Source of the DNA: an uncultured Latescibacterota bacterium
Lineage (GTDB): Bacteria; Latescibacterota; UBA2968
Assembly (NCBI GenBank): GCA_958295785.1
Contig: OY282377.1
Span: forward strand, 4,218,896-4,282,895
Direction of reading: 5' to 3'
DNA length: 64,000 bases
Below, piece after piece: positions 1-7,765 of the stretch (its first letter is position 1; every line of letters begins with the position of its first letter). A program made the translations under genes and the position numbers. Under the pieces are notes generated by a model. That model had not been told where the DNA came from. It ran no database searches and worked only from the letters and a program-made list of their open reading frames with translations.

Positions 1-7
1 ATAAAAA

Positions 8-1558
8 ATGCAAAACAAACTCAAACACGGGCGTTTCATCCTTTTCATTTTCATCGCGCTCTTGCAGGGCCGCGATGCCATCGCCAAGCCGGATTTTGCC
101 GTGATCGAGCAAAGCGTTGTGCGTATTATCACGCATAAGCGCCTGGGGGTTCATACTAAAGGCACGGGATTTGTGCTCAATAACCGCGGTTATATTGCGA
201 CAAATGACCACGTTATTGAGGGTGGTCATCGGATCACAATCAGGCCGACAAATTCTACTACGGAGTATGATGCCGAAGTGATCTACGAGGACTTCCAACT
301 CGATCTGGCAATCGTCCGCGTCCCGAATATAGACCTTCCGCCGATCTTGTTGTCGCTCGCGCCAATGGACAAAGGGGATGCGGTGTGGAGTGTAGGTTAT
401 CCCGGTATTGCCGACAAGGGAAGACTCGCCGGTGACCCGACAACGCGAGGAGGCAAGTATGCTCGAGAAGATAGAGTTCCCTGGGGATTGGATGGTAGAA
501 AGCAACCATTAAGAATGATTTACCACTCTGCAGAAATCAACCGCGGCAACAGCGGCGGGCCTTTGTTGGATGATTGCGGCAGGGTGATCGGGGTGAATAC
601 TCAGTCATTCGAGGGAGGAGTCGAAAATCAGGGTCTATTCTTTGCTTCTCACATTGAGGAATTGGCAAAGCTCTTGCAAACGCGCAATATCGCCTTCCAA
701 TCAGAGACCCGCGTGTGTTTGCCGGCTGGTGGTGGTGGAAGTTCTGAGGCTCTGGAACAGGCGCAGCGGAAACTCGAAGAAGCACAGCGCAAAGCCGAGG
801 AGAATGCCACGAAGCTGGAAGAGGCGCGGCGAGCATTCGAAAGAATCCAACGCGATGGCGGGAATACCGGGGTACTGGAACAGGCGCGGCGGGAACTCGA
901 AGAAGCGCAGCGCAAAGCCGAGGGGATGGAATCCAAAGTCAACGATCTGAAAGAGGTGATTCAAAAACTCGAATACGACCTACGCGAATCCGAAGATGCA
1001 CGCGAGCAATTATGGGGCATCGTATTGGGTGTCCTGACATTGATCGCCTTGGCATTGGCGATTAGAAAACCCAGGCAACAGATCGTTCACGCCTTAGAAC
1101 AGGTGAGCAAGTGGATCAACCTGCCGGGCAGAGATAGCGTGGTTCCAGAACCAATCCCAGAACCAATCCCAGAACCAATCCCAGAACCAATCCCAGAACC
1201 AATCCCAGAACCAATCCCAGAACCACTTCCAAAGCGCGGTCTGGTGCTGTCCGGGTTTGACGGCCGCGGCAATCGAGTTCGCATTGCATTATCGCCCGAG
1301 AAATTCGCGGGACAACGCTTGGGGATTTCATTGGGTCGGCATGCCGATTTGGTGGATGAAGTCGTCCCTGATGAAAAGGTATCCCGGCGGCATTTGCGTA
1401 TTGCGTTTCGGGATAATCGTTTTTATGTTGAAGATTTGAACTCCAGCAATGGCACATTTTTGAACGATCACCTCTTGTCGCCATTTGACCCCCAGCGATT
1501 GGACGACGGCACCACAGTCAAGCTGGGCAGTCTGACGCTCACGATCTCAGAACTTTAG
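8..1558 (+). CDS. Secreted/anchored trypsin-like serine protease with coiled coil, TM helix and C-terminal FHA domain
   Basis: 516 residues. A signal peptide (about residues 1-26) is followed by a trypsin/HtrA-type protease domain. The catalytic triad is visible as H68 (ATNDHVI), D99 (LDLAIV) and S182 (GNSGGPLL). Residues about 245-325 form an E/K/R/A-rich coiled coil built from two similar repeats. One TM helix follows (LWGIVLGVLTLIALALAI, about 337-354), then a PEPI repeat linker and an FHA domain to the end (VSRRHLRI, NSSNGTFLN). The protease is expected outside the cytoplasmic membrane and the FHA domain, a phosphothreonine reader, inside. It heads the kinase/FHA/PP2C cluster, so it is plausibly an effector or sensor controlled by phosphorylation of a cytoplasmic partner. 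The domain assignment is secure; the role is inferred. Confidence 0.9.
   Translation: MQNKLKHGRFILFIFIALLQGRDAIAKPDFAVIEQSVVRIITHKRLGVHTKGTGFVLNNRGYIATNDHVIEGGHRITIRPTNSTTEYDAEVIYEDFQLDLAIVRVPNIDLPPILLSLAPMDKGDAVWSVGYPGIADKGRLAGDPTTRGGKYAREDRVPWGLDGRKQPLRMIYHSAEINRGNSGGPLLDDCGRVIGVNTQSFEGGVENQGLFFASHIEELAKLLQTRNIAFQSETRVCLPAGGGGSSEALEQAQRKLEEAQRKAEENATKLEEARRAFERIQRDGGNTGVLEQARRELEEAQRKAEGMESKVNDLKEVIQKLEYDLRESEDAREQLWGIVLGVLTLIALALAIRKPRQQIVHALEQVSKWINLPGRDSVVPEPIPEPIPEPIPEPIPEPIPEPIPEPLPKRGLVLSGFDGRGNRVRIALSPEKFAGQRLGISLGRHADLVDEVVPDEKVSRRHLRIAFRDNRFYVEDLNSSNGTFLNDHLLSPFDPQRLDDGTTVKLGSLTLTISEL
1145..1228 (+). repeat. 12-bp coding minisatellite (PEPI linker)
   Basis: Six perfect tandem copies of a 12-nt unit (ccagaaccaatc) and a seventh imperfect one encode (PEPI)6-PEPL. 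The repeat lies between the TM helix and the FHA domain of the protease. It is a likely length-variable spacer, because the unit is a multiple of three and copy changes keep the frame. Confidence 0.9.
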
Positions 1559-1773
1559 CGCAACCTACCCCCTAACCCGTTGTTCGCCTCGCTCCTTGTA
1601 GGCTACGCCCGTGCCTACAAGGAAGGGGGAATCAGCTTTCAGCACAAAAACGCTGACAAGACAAGGTAAAAAAATTCTGGTGGCAACCATCACCGTGGAC
1701 ACCGAAGGCAATATGCGCGTTTCACGGAGGTGAGGGCCAGGGGTTGCTTCATTAAACCAACGGGAGGCGACTT
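1559..1773. repeat. Intergenic segment with hairpin of a dispersed repeat
   Basis: A stem CCTTGTAGGC (1594-1603) pairs with GCCTACAAGG (1613-1622). The preceding ctaccccctaacccgtt resembles the segment at about 50717-50780, so this is a member of a dispersed repeat family. It could also act as a terminator for the protease gene, although no T-run follows. About 1672-1732 reads open as KKILVATITVDTEGN without a start codon and may be a gene remnant. Confidence 0.5.
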
Positions 1774-2076
1774 ATGGCGAACAATGAGATTTACCGAATC
1801 GGTCGCGTATCGGATATGGATATTCAAATCTCCGATACGTCTGTTTCCCGCGTGCATGCAGAGTTGATCGTGACCCACCAGGGCGCGTATCACCTCACCG
1901 ATTGCAACAGCACAAATGGCAGTCGTGTTGCGCGGGATGGCGCGTGGGTCAAAATCAGGCAGGAATTTGTAAGCGCGACAGAGAGCTTGTCGCTCGGTGA
2001 TTATCAGACGACTGTTCAACAACTCATCGCTATGGTTGATCGTGGAAATCGCGATTCGAACGCAGGGGTTGGTTAA
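1774..2076 (+). CDS. Small FHA-domain protein
   Basis: 100 residues that are almost only an FHA domain: IGRVSDMDIQI, the phosphothreonine-binding SVSRVHAEL, and CNSTNGSRV. No signal peptide or TM helix is seen, so it should be a cytoplasmic phosphopeptide adaptor. The start is supported by gggaggcga 7 nt upstream. It lies between the protease-FHA gene and the membrane protein, directly upstream of the kinase array, which suggests it reads phosphorylation by these kinases. Confidence 0.85.
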   Translation: MANNEIYRIGRVSDMDIQISDTSVSRVHAELIVTHQGAYHLTDCNSTNGSRVARDGAWVKIRQEFVSATESLSLGDYQTTVQQLIAMVDRGNRDSNAGVG

Positions 2077-2080
2077 GGGA

Positions 2081-2470
2081 ATGATGGTTCAGATGGAGAG
2101 CGGTCCACAAAAGACGAGATCCAAGGTCAGGTGGAGCGCAACCCAGAGACGGGTGAAATTATTCAAAAGGAGGCTTGAGGTGGTCAATGAAGAATTCAAC
2201 CAACGGATAACCGTATTCGGCATCAGCCTTGTCGTGGGCATTGCCAACGCGCTGGATTATGCGGGATCCGTGGATCCGCAAGTTGCGAAGACGTCAAAAG
2301 AAATCACCGCACGGCTGGGCGTGGCGTTTTACACGACCTTGCTCGTGCTGATCCAATCCGCAGTGCTGGTGTTCGCGCTGCACATTGCCCAAGGCCGAGA
2401 AGAGATGGCCCTAAACCAATCGGGGCAATCCCGTTTGGACAAATTGATCAAACGACGGGAAAAAAAATAA
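2081..2470 (+). CDS. Two-TM membrane protein resembling the C-terminal half of MotA/TolQ/ExbB proteins
   Basis: 129 residues from the ATG at 2081; an in-frame start at 1997 would overlap the FHA gene by 80 nt. Two hydrophobic helices (ITVFGISLVVGIANAL and LGVAFYTTLLVLIQSAVLVF) are joined by a short stretch with TSKEITARLGVAFYTTL, which resembles the conserved last helices of TolQ/ExbB-type channel subunits. The N-terminal helix and the long cytoplasmic loop of that family are missing, so this is a truncated or derived member. The last 20 codons reappear in front of each later kinase gene. A function beside FHA and kinases is unknown. Confidence 0.5.
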   Translation: MMVQMESGPQKTRSKVRWSATQRRVKLFKRRLEVVNEEFNQRITVFGISLVVGIANALDYAGSVDPQVAKTSKEITARLGVAFYTTLLVLIQSAVLVFALHIAQGREEMALNQSGQSRLDKLIKRREKK

Positions 2471-2495
2471 CCCCAACCACAGACAGGAGGATATA

Positions 2496-4139
2496 ATGCT
2501 TGTTTATCGAGACGACGAAGAGAAACTCGAGCTGCCCCTAGGGTATCGGCTCCAGAAATACGAACTGGTGCATGTGCTAGGCTCTGGGGGATTTGGCATA
2601 ACGTATTTGGGCAAAGACCACAAATTGAACAGGCCCGTGGCGATCAAAGAATATTTTCCCTTGAACCTTGCCAGGCGGCGTACAAGCGATCTCAGCGTGG
2701 TGCCGCAAGCGAGTAAATTTCGCGATACCTTTGAGTGGGGTCAGGATCGCTTTTTGGACGAAGCGCGTACCTTAGCCCGTTTTGACCATCGCCACATCAT
2801 CAAAGTGTATGATTTTTTTGAAGCGCATAACACGGGGTATATCGCGATGGAATACGCCGAGGGCGAGACTTTGACGAAGTATCTCAACCGCAAAGGGGTG
2901 CTGACCGAAGGCGAACTCAAGGAGATTCTATTTCCTTTGCTGGCTGGGTTGGAAGCAGTGCATAGGGCAAAATTCTTGCATCGAGACATCAAGCCGGGCA
3001 ACATCGTCATTCGCGCCAAGGATGGTTCGCCTGTGTTGCTGGACTTTGGCGCGGCACGTCAGGCCATGGGGTCCAGGAGCCGTCCCCTTACAACCATTCT
3101 GACGCGGGGCTACGCGCCTGTTGAGCAGTATTCACCCAGCGGGGATCAAGGGCCTTGGACGGATCTCTATGCGTTGGGTGCGGTGTGTTATCGCGCCTTG
3201 ACAGGTGCTGTGCCCGATGATGCCATAAAAAGGATGATAGGCGATGATCCGCTGGTTCCCCTTGCCGAGCGATGCACCGAGGATCAAGCGAGCCGGGACT
3301 TTCTGTCGGCGATAGATCGCGCGCTCCAAGTGAATAAGGAGGATCGTCCGCAGACTATCGGTGCGTGGCGTGCCGAGTTGGGCGGTGCAGGCGAGACATT
3401 CCAGGACTGTGCGGAGGGTCCACTGATGGTGGTGGTGCCGCCGGGTTCGTTCCTGATGGGTTCGCCCTCGGATGAGGTGGGTCGTGATGATGATGAAGGG
3501 CCTCAGCATCGCGTTGAGATTGGGTATCGGTTGGCCGTGGGTGTGTATGCGGTAACGTTTGCCGAGTGGGATGCCTGCGTGGCGTCGGGTGGGGGCGACG
3601 GGTATCGTCCAAATGATAAGGGTTGGGGTCGCCGCCGTCGTCCAGTGATCAATGTAAGTTGGGAAGATGCCCAGGCGTATGTGCGTTGGCTGTCTAAGAA
3701 GACGGGTCATTCGTATCGTTTGTTGAGCGAATCGGAGTGGGAGTATGTTGCGCGTGCAGGAACGACGACGCCTTTTCATTTTGGTGAGACGATCTCGACG
3801 GATCAAGCGAACTACAATGGAAATTACACGTATGGTTCTGGCAGGAAAGGGGAGTATCGCAGGAAGACCTTGCCAGTGGGTTCATTTCCGCCAAATGCGT
3901 TTGGATTGTACGATGTTCACGGGAATGTATATGAATGGACGCAGGATTGTTGGAATGATAGCTATTCAGGCGCTCCTGATGACGGTTCAGCGTGGGAGCG
4001 TGGCGATTGCTCTAAGCGCGTGTTGCGTGGCGGTTCTTGGGTCGACGAACCCAGGAATCTGCGCTCGGCAAGCCGCCTCGGGGACTCCACCGGGCTCCGG
4101 TGCAACGACCATGGTTTTCGAGTTGCCCGGCGCTTTTAA
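2496..4139 (+). CDS. Ser/Thr protein kinase with C-terminal variable FGE-sulfatase domain (kinase 1)
   Basis: 547 residues. The PknB-type kinase domain (about 22-290) has the glycine loop GSGGFG (29-34), K51 (VAIKEY), HRD at 162-164 (HRDIKPGN) and DFG at 183, so it should be active. An FGE-sulfatase domain (about 305-547) runs from MVVVPPGSFLMGS through PVINVSWEDAQAYVRWLS, LLSESEWEYVARAG and NAFGLYDVHGNVYEWT to VLRGGSW and GFRVARRF. No TM helix is present, so it is cytoplasmic. The catalytic Cys pair of true formylglycine-generating enzymes is absent after GGSW, so the domain is a binding fold. The codons between GGSW and GFRV form a DGR-like variable region. The start follows caggaggatata. 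Confidence 0.93.
   Translation: MLVYRDDEEKLELPLGYRLQKYELVHVLGSGGFGITYLGKDHKLNRPVAIKEYFPLNLARRRTSDLSVVPQASKFRDTFEWGQDRFLDEARTLARFDHRHIIKVYDFFEAHNTGYIAMEYAEGETLTKYLNRKGVLTEGELKEILFPLLAGLEAVHRAKFLHRDIKPGNIVIRAKDGSPVLLDFGAARQAMGSRSRPLTTILTRGYAPVEQYSPSGDQGPWTDLYALGAVCYRALTGAVPDDAIKRMIGDDPLVPLAERCTEDQASRDFLSAIDRALQVNKEDRPQTIGAWRAELGGAGETFQDCAEGPLMVVVPPGSFLMGSPSDEVGRDDDEGPQHRVEIGYRLAVGVYAVTFAEWDACVASGGGDGYRPNDKGWGRRRRPVINVSWEDAQAYVRWLSKKTGHSYRLLSESEWEYVARAGTTTPFHFGETISTDQANYNGNYTYGSGRKGEYRRKTLPVGSFPPNAFGLYDVHGNVYEWTQDCWNDSYSGAPDDGSAWERGDCSKRVLRGGSWVDEPRNLRSASRLGDSTGLRCNDHGFRVARRF
4041..4112 (+). other. Putative DGR variable region 1
   Basis: 24 codons between the invariant GGSW and GFRVAR codons of kinase 1. 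In the four-copy alignment with the regions at 6057, 9731 and 10469, thirty columns vary by my count. Nearly all fit an A in a common template (AAC, AAA, AGG, GAA codons), while the third-position C of each AAC-like codon and the ccc, ctg-cgc-tcg, cgc and cgg codons are constant. This is the classic signature of adenine-specific DGR retrohoming into a C-type-lectin-fold target. Confidence 0.8.
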
Positions 4140-4454
4140 GTCTTGCCTCTTTACCTCTTTTGTTTTTGTGGGGGAAAGGGTATGGATTTTGTAGAAAAGT
4201 TTTGCGTGGGGTGTTCAATTTTTTTTGGGTTCCCTGCCCTCTCTCTTCCCGGCCCTGCCCTTGAAACACAATATCCGTTTCTCTTGTGGCTGATTCCCAA
4301 GCTGGTTTTTATGGGCACGATGAGGGGGGCATTGCAATTGGCATTGCCCAAGCAAAAAAGAAATGGCGTTGAACGAACCAATCGGGGCAATGCCGTTTGG
4401 ACAAATTGATCAAACGACGGGAAAAAAAATAACCCCAACCACAGACAGGAGGAT
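4136..4454 (+). repeat. Intergenic repeat unit of the kinase array, copy 1
   Basis: About 320 nt running from gtcttgcctctttacctc to the ribosome-binding site caggaggatat of the next kinase. It is nearly identical to 6152-6483 and 10564-10891 and present in shortened form at 7550-7765. Its last 80 nt match the 3' end of the membrane-protein gene at 2395-2495. This shows that the array grew by tandem duplication from a breakpoint inside that gene. No convincing gene is seen in it. Confidence 0.85.
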
Positions 4455-6155
4455 ATGATGCCTGTTTATCGAGACGACGAAGAGAAACTCGAGCTACCCC
4501 TAGGGTATCGGCTCCAGAAATACGAACTGGTGCATGTGCTAGGCTCTGGGGGATTTGGCATAACGTATTTGGGCAAAGACCACAATTTGAACAGGCCCGT
4601 GGCGATCAAAGAATATTTGCCCTTGAACCTTGCCAGGCGGCGTACAAGCGATCTCAGCGTGGTGCCGCAAGCGAGTAAATTTCGCGATACCTTTGAGTGG
4701 GGTCAGGATCGCTTTTTGGACGAAGCGCGTACCTTAGCCCGTTTTGACCATCGCCACATCATCAAAGTGTATGATTTTTTTGAAGCGCATAACACGGGGT
4801 ATATCGCGATGGAATACGCCGAGGGCGAGACTTTGACGAAGTATCTCAACCGCAAAGGGGTGCTGACCGAAGGTGAACTCAAGGAGATTCTATTTCTGTT
4901 GCTGGATGGGTTGAAAGTCGTGCATGGGGCAAAATTCCTTCATCGAGACATCAAGCCGGACAACATCGTCATTCGCGCCGAGGATGGTTCGCCTGTGTTG
5001 ATAGACTTTGGCGCGGCGCGTCAGGCGATAGGGGCCAGGACCCGTGCCTTTACACGCATCTGGACGCCGGGCTACGCGCCTGTTGAGCAGTATTCAACCC
5101 GTGGGGATCAAGGGCCTTGGACGGATCTCTATGCGTTGGGTGCGGTATGCTATCGCGCCTTGACGGGCGAGGTGCCCGATGAAGCCATAGATAGGAGAGA
5201 AAATGATGAACTGGTTCCCCTTGCCGAGCGATGCGCCGAGGATCAAGCGAGTCCGGGCTTTCTGTCGGCAATAGATCACGCGCTCCAAGTGAATAAGGAG
5301 GATCGTCCGCAGACTATCGGTGCGTGGCGTGCCGAGTTGATTCCTAAGCCGATTCCTAAGCCGATTCCGCTACGACCAGGCGAGACATTCAAGGACTGTG
5401 CGGAGGGTCCGCTGATGGTGGTGGTGCCGCCGGGTTGGTTTATGATGGGTTCGCCGTCGGGTTGGTTTATGATGGGTTCGCTGTCGGGTGAGAAGGGTCG
5501 TTATGATAATGAAGGGCCTCAGCATCGTGTTGAGATCGGGTATGGGTTGGCCGTGGGTGTGTATGCGGTGACGTTTGCCGAGTGGGATGCGTGTGTGGCG
5601 TCGGGTGGTTGCAACGGGTATCGTCCAATAGATAGGGGTTGGGGTCGCGGTCGTCGTCCAGTGATCAATGTAAGTTGGGGAGCGGCCCAGGCGTATGTGT
5701 CTTGGTTGTCTTCCAGGACGGGTCATTCGTATCGTTTGTTGAGTGAATCGGAGTGGGAGTATGTTGCGCGTGCAGGAACGACGACGCCTTTTCATTTTGG
5801 TGAAACGATCTCGACGTCTCAAGCGAACTACAATGGAAATTACACGTATGGTTCTGGCCGTAAAGGGGTGTATCGCGAGCAGACCTTGCCAGTGGGTTCA
5901 TTTCCGCCAAATGCGTTTGGATTGTACGATGTTCACGGGAATGTATGGGAATATACGCAGGATTGTTGGAATGATAGCTATTCAGGCGCTCCTGATGACG
6001 GTTCAGCGTGGGAGCGTGGCGATTGCTCTAAGCGCGTGTTGCGTGGCGGTTCTTGGGACTTCGATCCCAGGAATCTGCGCTCGGCGAACCGCGACTGGGA
6101 CTCCTCCGAGAGCCGGTTCGACGACGTTGGTTTTCGAGTTGCCCGGTGCTTTTAA
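4455..6155 (+). CDS. Ser/Thr protein kinase with C-terminal variable FGE-sulfatase domain (kinase 2)
   Basis: 566 residues and a close paralogue of kinase 1; the kinase halves differ at few positions up to the activation segment. GSGGFG, VAIKEY, HRDIKPDN and DFG are intact. A short linker of repeated IPKP joins the kinase to the FGE domain. A 27-bp direct duplication (5433-5459 and 5460-5486) adds a second GWFMMGS motif at the start of the FGE domain. The end carries GGSWDFDPRN...GFRVARCF with its own variable region. No TM helix is seen. The FGE active-site cysteines are absent. Expression should be coupled to the array through its own strong ribosome-binding site. Confidence 0.93.
   Translation: MMPVYRDDEEKLELPLGYRLQKYELVHVLGSGGFGITYLGKDHNLNRPVAIKEYLPLNLARRRTSDLSVVPQASKFRDTFEWGQDRFLDEARTLARFDHRHIIKVYDFFEAHNTGYIAMEYAEGETLTKYLNRKGVLTEGELKEILFLLLDGLKVVHGAKFLHRDIKPDNIVIRAEDGSPVLIDFGAARQAIGARTRAFTRIWTPGYAPVEQYSTRGDQGPWTDLYALGAVCYRALTGEVPDEAIDRRENDELVPLAERCAEDQASPGFLSAIDHALQVNKEDRPQTIGAWRAELIPKPIPKPIPLRPGETFKDCAEGPLMVVVPPGWFMMGSPSGWFMMGSLSGEKGRYDNEGPQHRVEIGYGLAVGVYAVTFAEWDACVASGGCNGYRPIDRGWGRGRRPVINVSWGAAQAYVSWLSSRTGHSYRLLSESEWEYVARAGTTTPFHFGETISTSQANYNGNYTYGSGRKGVYREQTLPVGSFPPNAFGLYDVHGNVWEYTQDCWNDSYSGAPDDGSAWERGDCSKRVLRGGSWDFDPRNLRSANRDWDSSESRFDDVGFRVARCF
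5433..5486 (+). repeat. 27-bp in-frame tandem duplication
   Basis: Two adjacent copies, differing by one base, of ggttggtttatgatgggttc plus 7 nt, found only in kinase 2. They double the GWFMMGSPS segment at the N-terminal edge of the FGE domain, which looks like recent slippage. Confidence 0.9.
6057..6128 (+). other. Putative DGR variable region 2
   Basis: 24 codons of kinase 2 aligned with the other three variable regions. It encodes DFD-P-RN-LRSAN-R-DWDSSES-R-FDDV between GGSW and GFRV. Differences from the other copies fall on putative template adenines. Invariant codons contain few or no A. Confidence 0.8.
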
Positions 6156-6483
6156 GTCTTGCCTCTTTACCTCTTTACCTCTTATGTTTTTGTGGGGGAA
6201 AGGGTGTGGATTTTGTAGAAAAGTTTTGCGTGGGGTGTTCAATTTTTTTTGGGTTCCTTGCCCTCTCTCTTCCCGGCCCTGCCCTTGAAACACAATATCC
6301 GTTTCTCTTGTGGCTGATCCCCAAGCTGGGTTTTATGGGCACGATGAGGGGTGAGGGGGCATTGCAATTGGCATTGCCCAAGCAAAAAAGAAATGGCGTT
6401 GAACGAACCAATCGGGGCAATCTCGTTTGGACAATTTGATCAAACGACGGTAAAAAAATGACCCCAACCACAGATAGGAGGAT
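6152..6483 (+). repeat. Intergenic repeat unit of the kinase array, copy 2
   Basis: Near-identical to 4136-4454, with an extra ttacctc and gaggggt insertion. It ends with the ribosome-binding site ataggaggatat of kinase 3. No gene is seen in it. Confidence 0.85.
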
Positions 6484-7449
6484 ATGATGCCTGTTTATCG
6501 AGACGACGAAGGCAAGATCGTCGAAGAGAAAGTCAGAGAAAAAACCGAGCTAGAAACACAACACTCTGTCAACGCCTTGTCCCAAGGGTATCGGCTCCAG
6601 GAATACGAACTGGTGCGCGTGCTGGACTTTGGGGGATTTGGCATGACGTATTTGGGTTATGACCACAATTTGGACAGACCCGTGGCGATCAAAGAATATT
6701 TCCCCTGGGACCTTGCCGCACGTACAAGCGATCACAGCGTGGTGCCGAAAGCGAGTGAATTTCGCGATACCTTTGAGTGGGGGTTGGATCGCTTTTCGGG
6801 CGAAGCGCGGACCTTAGCGCGTTTTGACCATCGCCACATCATCAAAGTGCTTCGGTTTTTTGAAGCGCATGGCACGGGGTATATCGTGATGGAATACGCC
6901 GAGGGCGAGACCTTGTCGAAGTATCTCAACGACCAAGGGGTGCTGACCGAAAGCGAACTCAAGGAGATTCTATTTCCGTTGCTGGCTGGGTTGGAAGCAG
7001 TGCATGAGGCGGATTTCCTTCATCGAGACATCAAGCCGGGCAACATCGTCATTCGCGCCGAGGATGGTTCGCCTATGTTGATAGACTTTTTCGCGGCGCA
7101 TCAGACCATAGGTTCCAAGAGCCGTTCCTTTGAAGCCATCCTGACGCCGGGCTACGCGCCTGTTGAGCAGTATTCGACCCGCGGGGATCAAGGGCCTTGG
7201 ACAGATCTCTATGCGTTGGGTGCGGTGTGTTATTGCGCCTTGACGGGCGAGGTGCCCGATGATGCCATAGATAGGACGCACGATGATCCGCTGGTTCCCC
7301 TTGCCGAGCGGTGCGACGAGGATCAAGCGAGTCAGGGCTTTCTGTTGGCAATAGATCACGCGCTTCAAGTGGATGCGAAGGCTCGTCCGCAAACCATCGA
7401 TGCGTGGCGTGATGAGTTGATTCCTAAGCCGATTCCTAAGAGTCCCTAA
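6484..7449 (+). CDS. Degenerate kinase paralogue without FGE domain (kinase 3, probable pseudokinase)
   Basis: 321 residues. This is a kinase domain only, ending in IPKPIPKSP where kinase 2 continues into the FGE domain. The N-terminus carries an extra 20-residue charged insertion. VAIKEY and HRDIKPGN remain. The glycine loop reads DFGGFG instead of GSGGFG, and the metal-binding DFG reads DFF (LIDFFAAHQ). Both changes should impair ATP/Mg binding. It may be a decaying copy or a regulatory pseudokinase. The FGE domain was probably lost by deletion between IPKP repeats and the next intergenic unit. Confidence 0.85.
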   Translation: MMPVYRDDEGKIVEEKVREKTELETQHSVNALSQGYRLQEYELVRVLDFGGFGMTYLGYDHNLDRPVAIKEYFPWDLAARTSDHSVVPKASEFRDTFEWGLDRFSGEARTLARFDHRHIIKVLRFFEAHGTGYIVMEYAEGETLSKYLNDQGVLTESELKEILFPLLAGLEAVHEADFLHRDIKPGNIVIRAEDGSPMLIDFFAAHQTIGSKSRSFEAILTPGYAPVEQYSTRGDQGPWTDLYALGAVCYCALTGEVPDDAIDRTHDDPLVPLAERCDEDQASQGFLLAIDHALQVDAKARPQTIDAWRDELIPKPIPKSP

Positions 7450-7765
7450 CAAAAAGCGTTGACATGGATTTGTGAGAGGCCGACTTTGAGGCGTTCCTGC
7501 GGGTGTTCTCTCATCTGTTTCAGACGCTTGATTTCTTTATGTTAGGGCTTCTAAGTCTTGCCTCTTTACCTCTTATGTTTTTGTGGGGGAAGGGGTGTGG
7601 ATTTTGTAGAAAATCCTAAGCTGGTTTTTATGGGCACGATGAGGGGCATTGCATTTGCATTGCCCAAGCAAAAAAGAAATGGCGTTGAACCAATCGGGCA
7701 ATCCCGTTTGGACAATTTGATCAAACGACGGGAAAAAAAATAACCCCAACCACTGACAGGAGGAT
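7450..7765 (+). repeat. Shortened intergenic repeat unit, copy 3
   Basis: The first 100 nt are unique and read open as FEAFLRVFSHLFQTLDFF without a start, possibly a gene remnant. From about 7550 the array repeat returns, with an internal deletion of about 110 nt relative to the other copies. It ends with the ribosome-binding site caggaggatat of kinase 4. Confidence 0.75.

Noticed and set aside
1145-1228. Possible CRISPR-like array
   Set aside because: The units are 12 bp, without spacers, and encode the in-frame PEPI linker.
3132-3806. Minus-strand frames within the kinase genes, repeated at 5370, 8390, 9068 and 9875
   Set aside because: They recur only because the kinase genes are duplicated. 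His/Thr-rich composition, no ribosome-binding site.
4016-4139. Formylglycine-generating enzyme activity for the kinase C-terminal domains
   Set aside because: The catalytic Cys residues after GGSW are missing in all four domains.
4143-4438. Small ORFs in the kinase-array spacers (both strands)
   Set aside because: They repeat with the spacer, start inside the terminal part of the TolQ-like gene copy and have no ribosome-binding site or motif.
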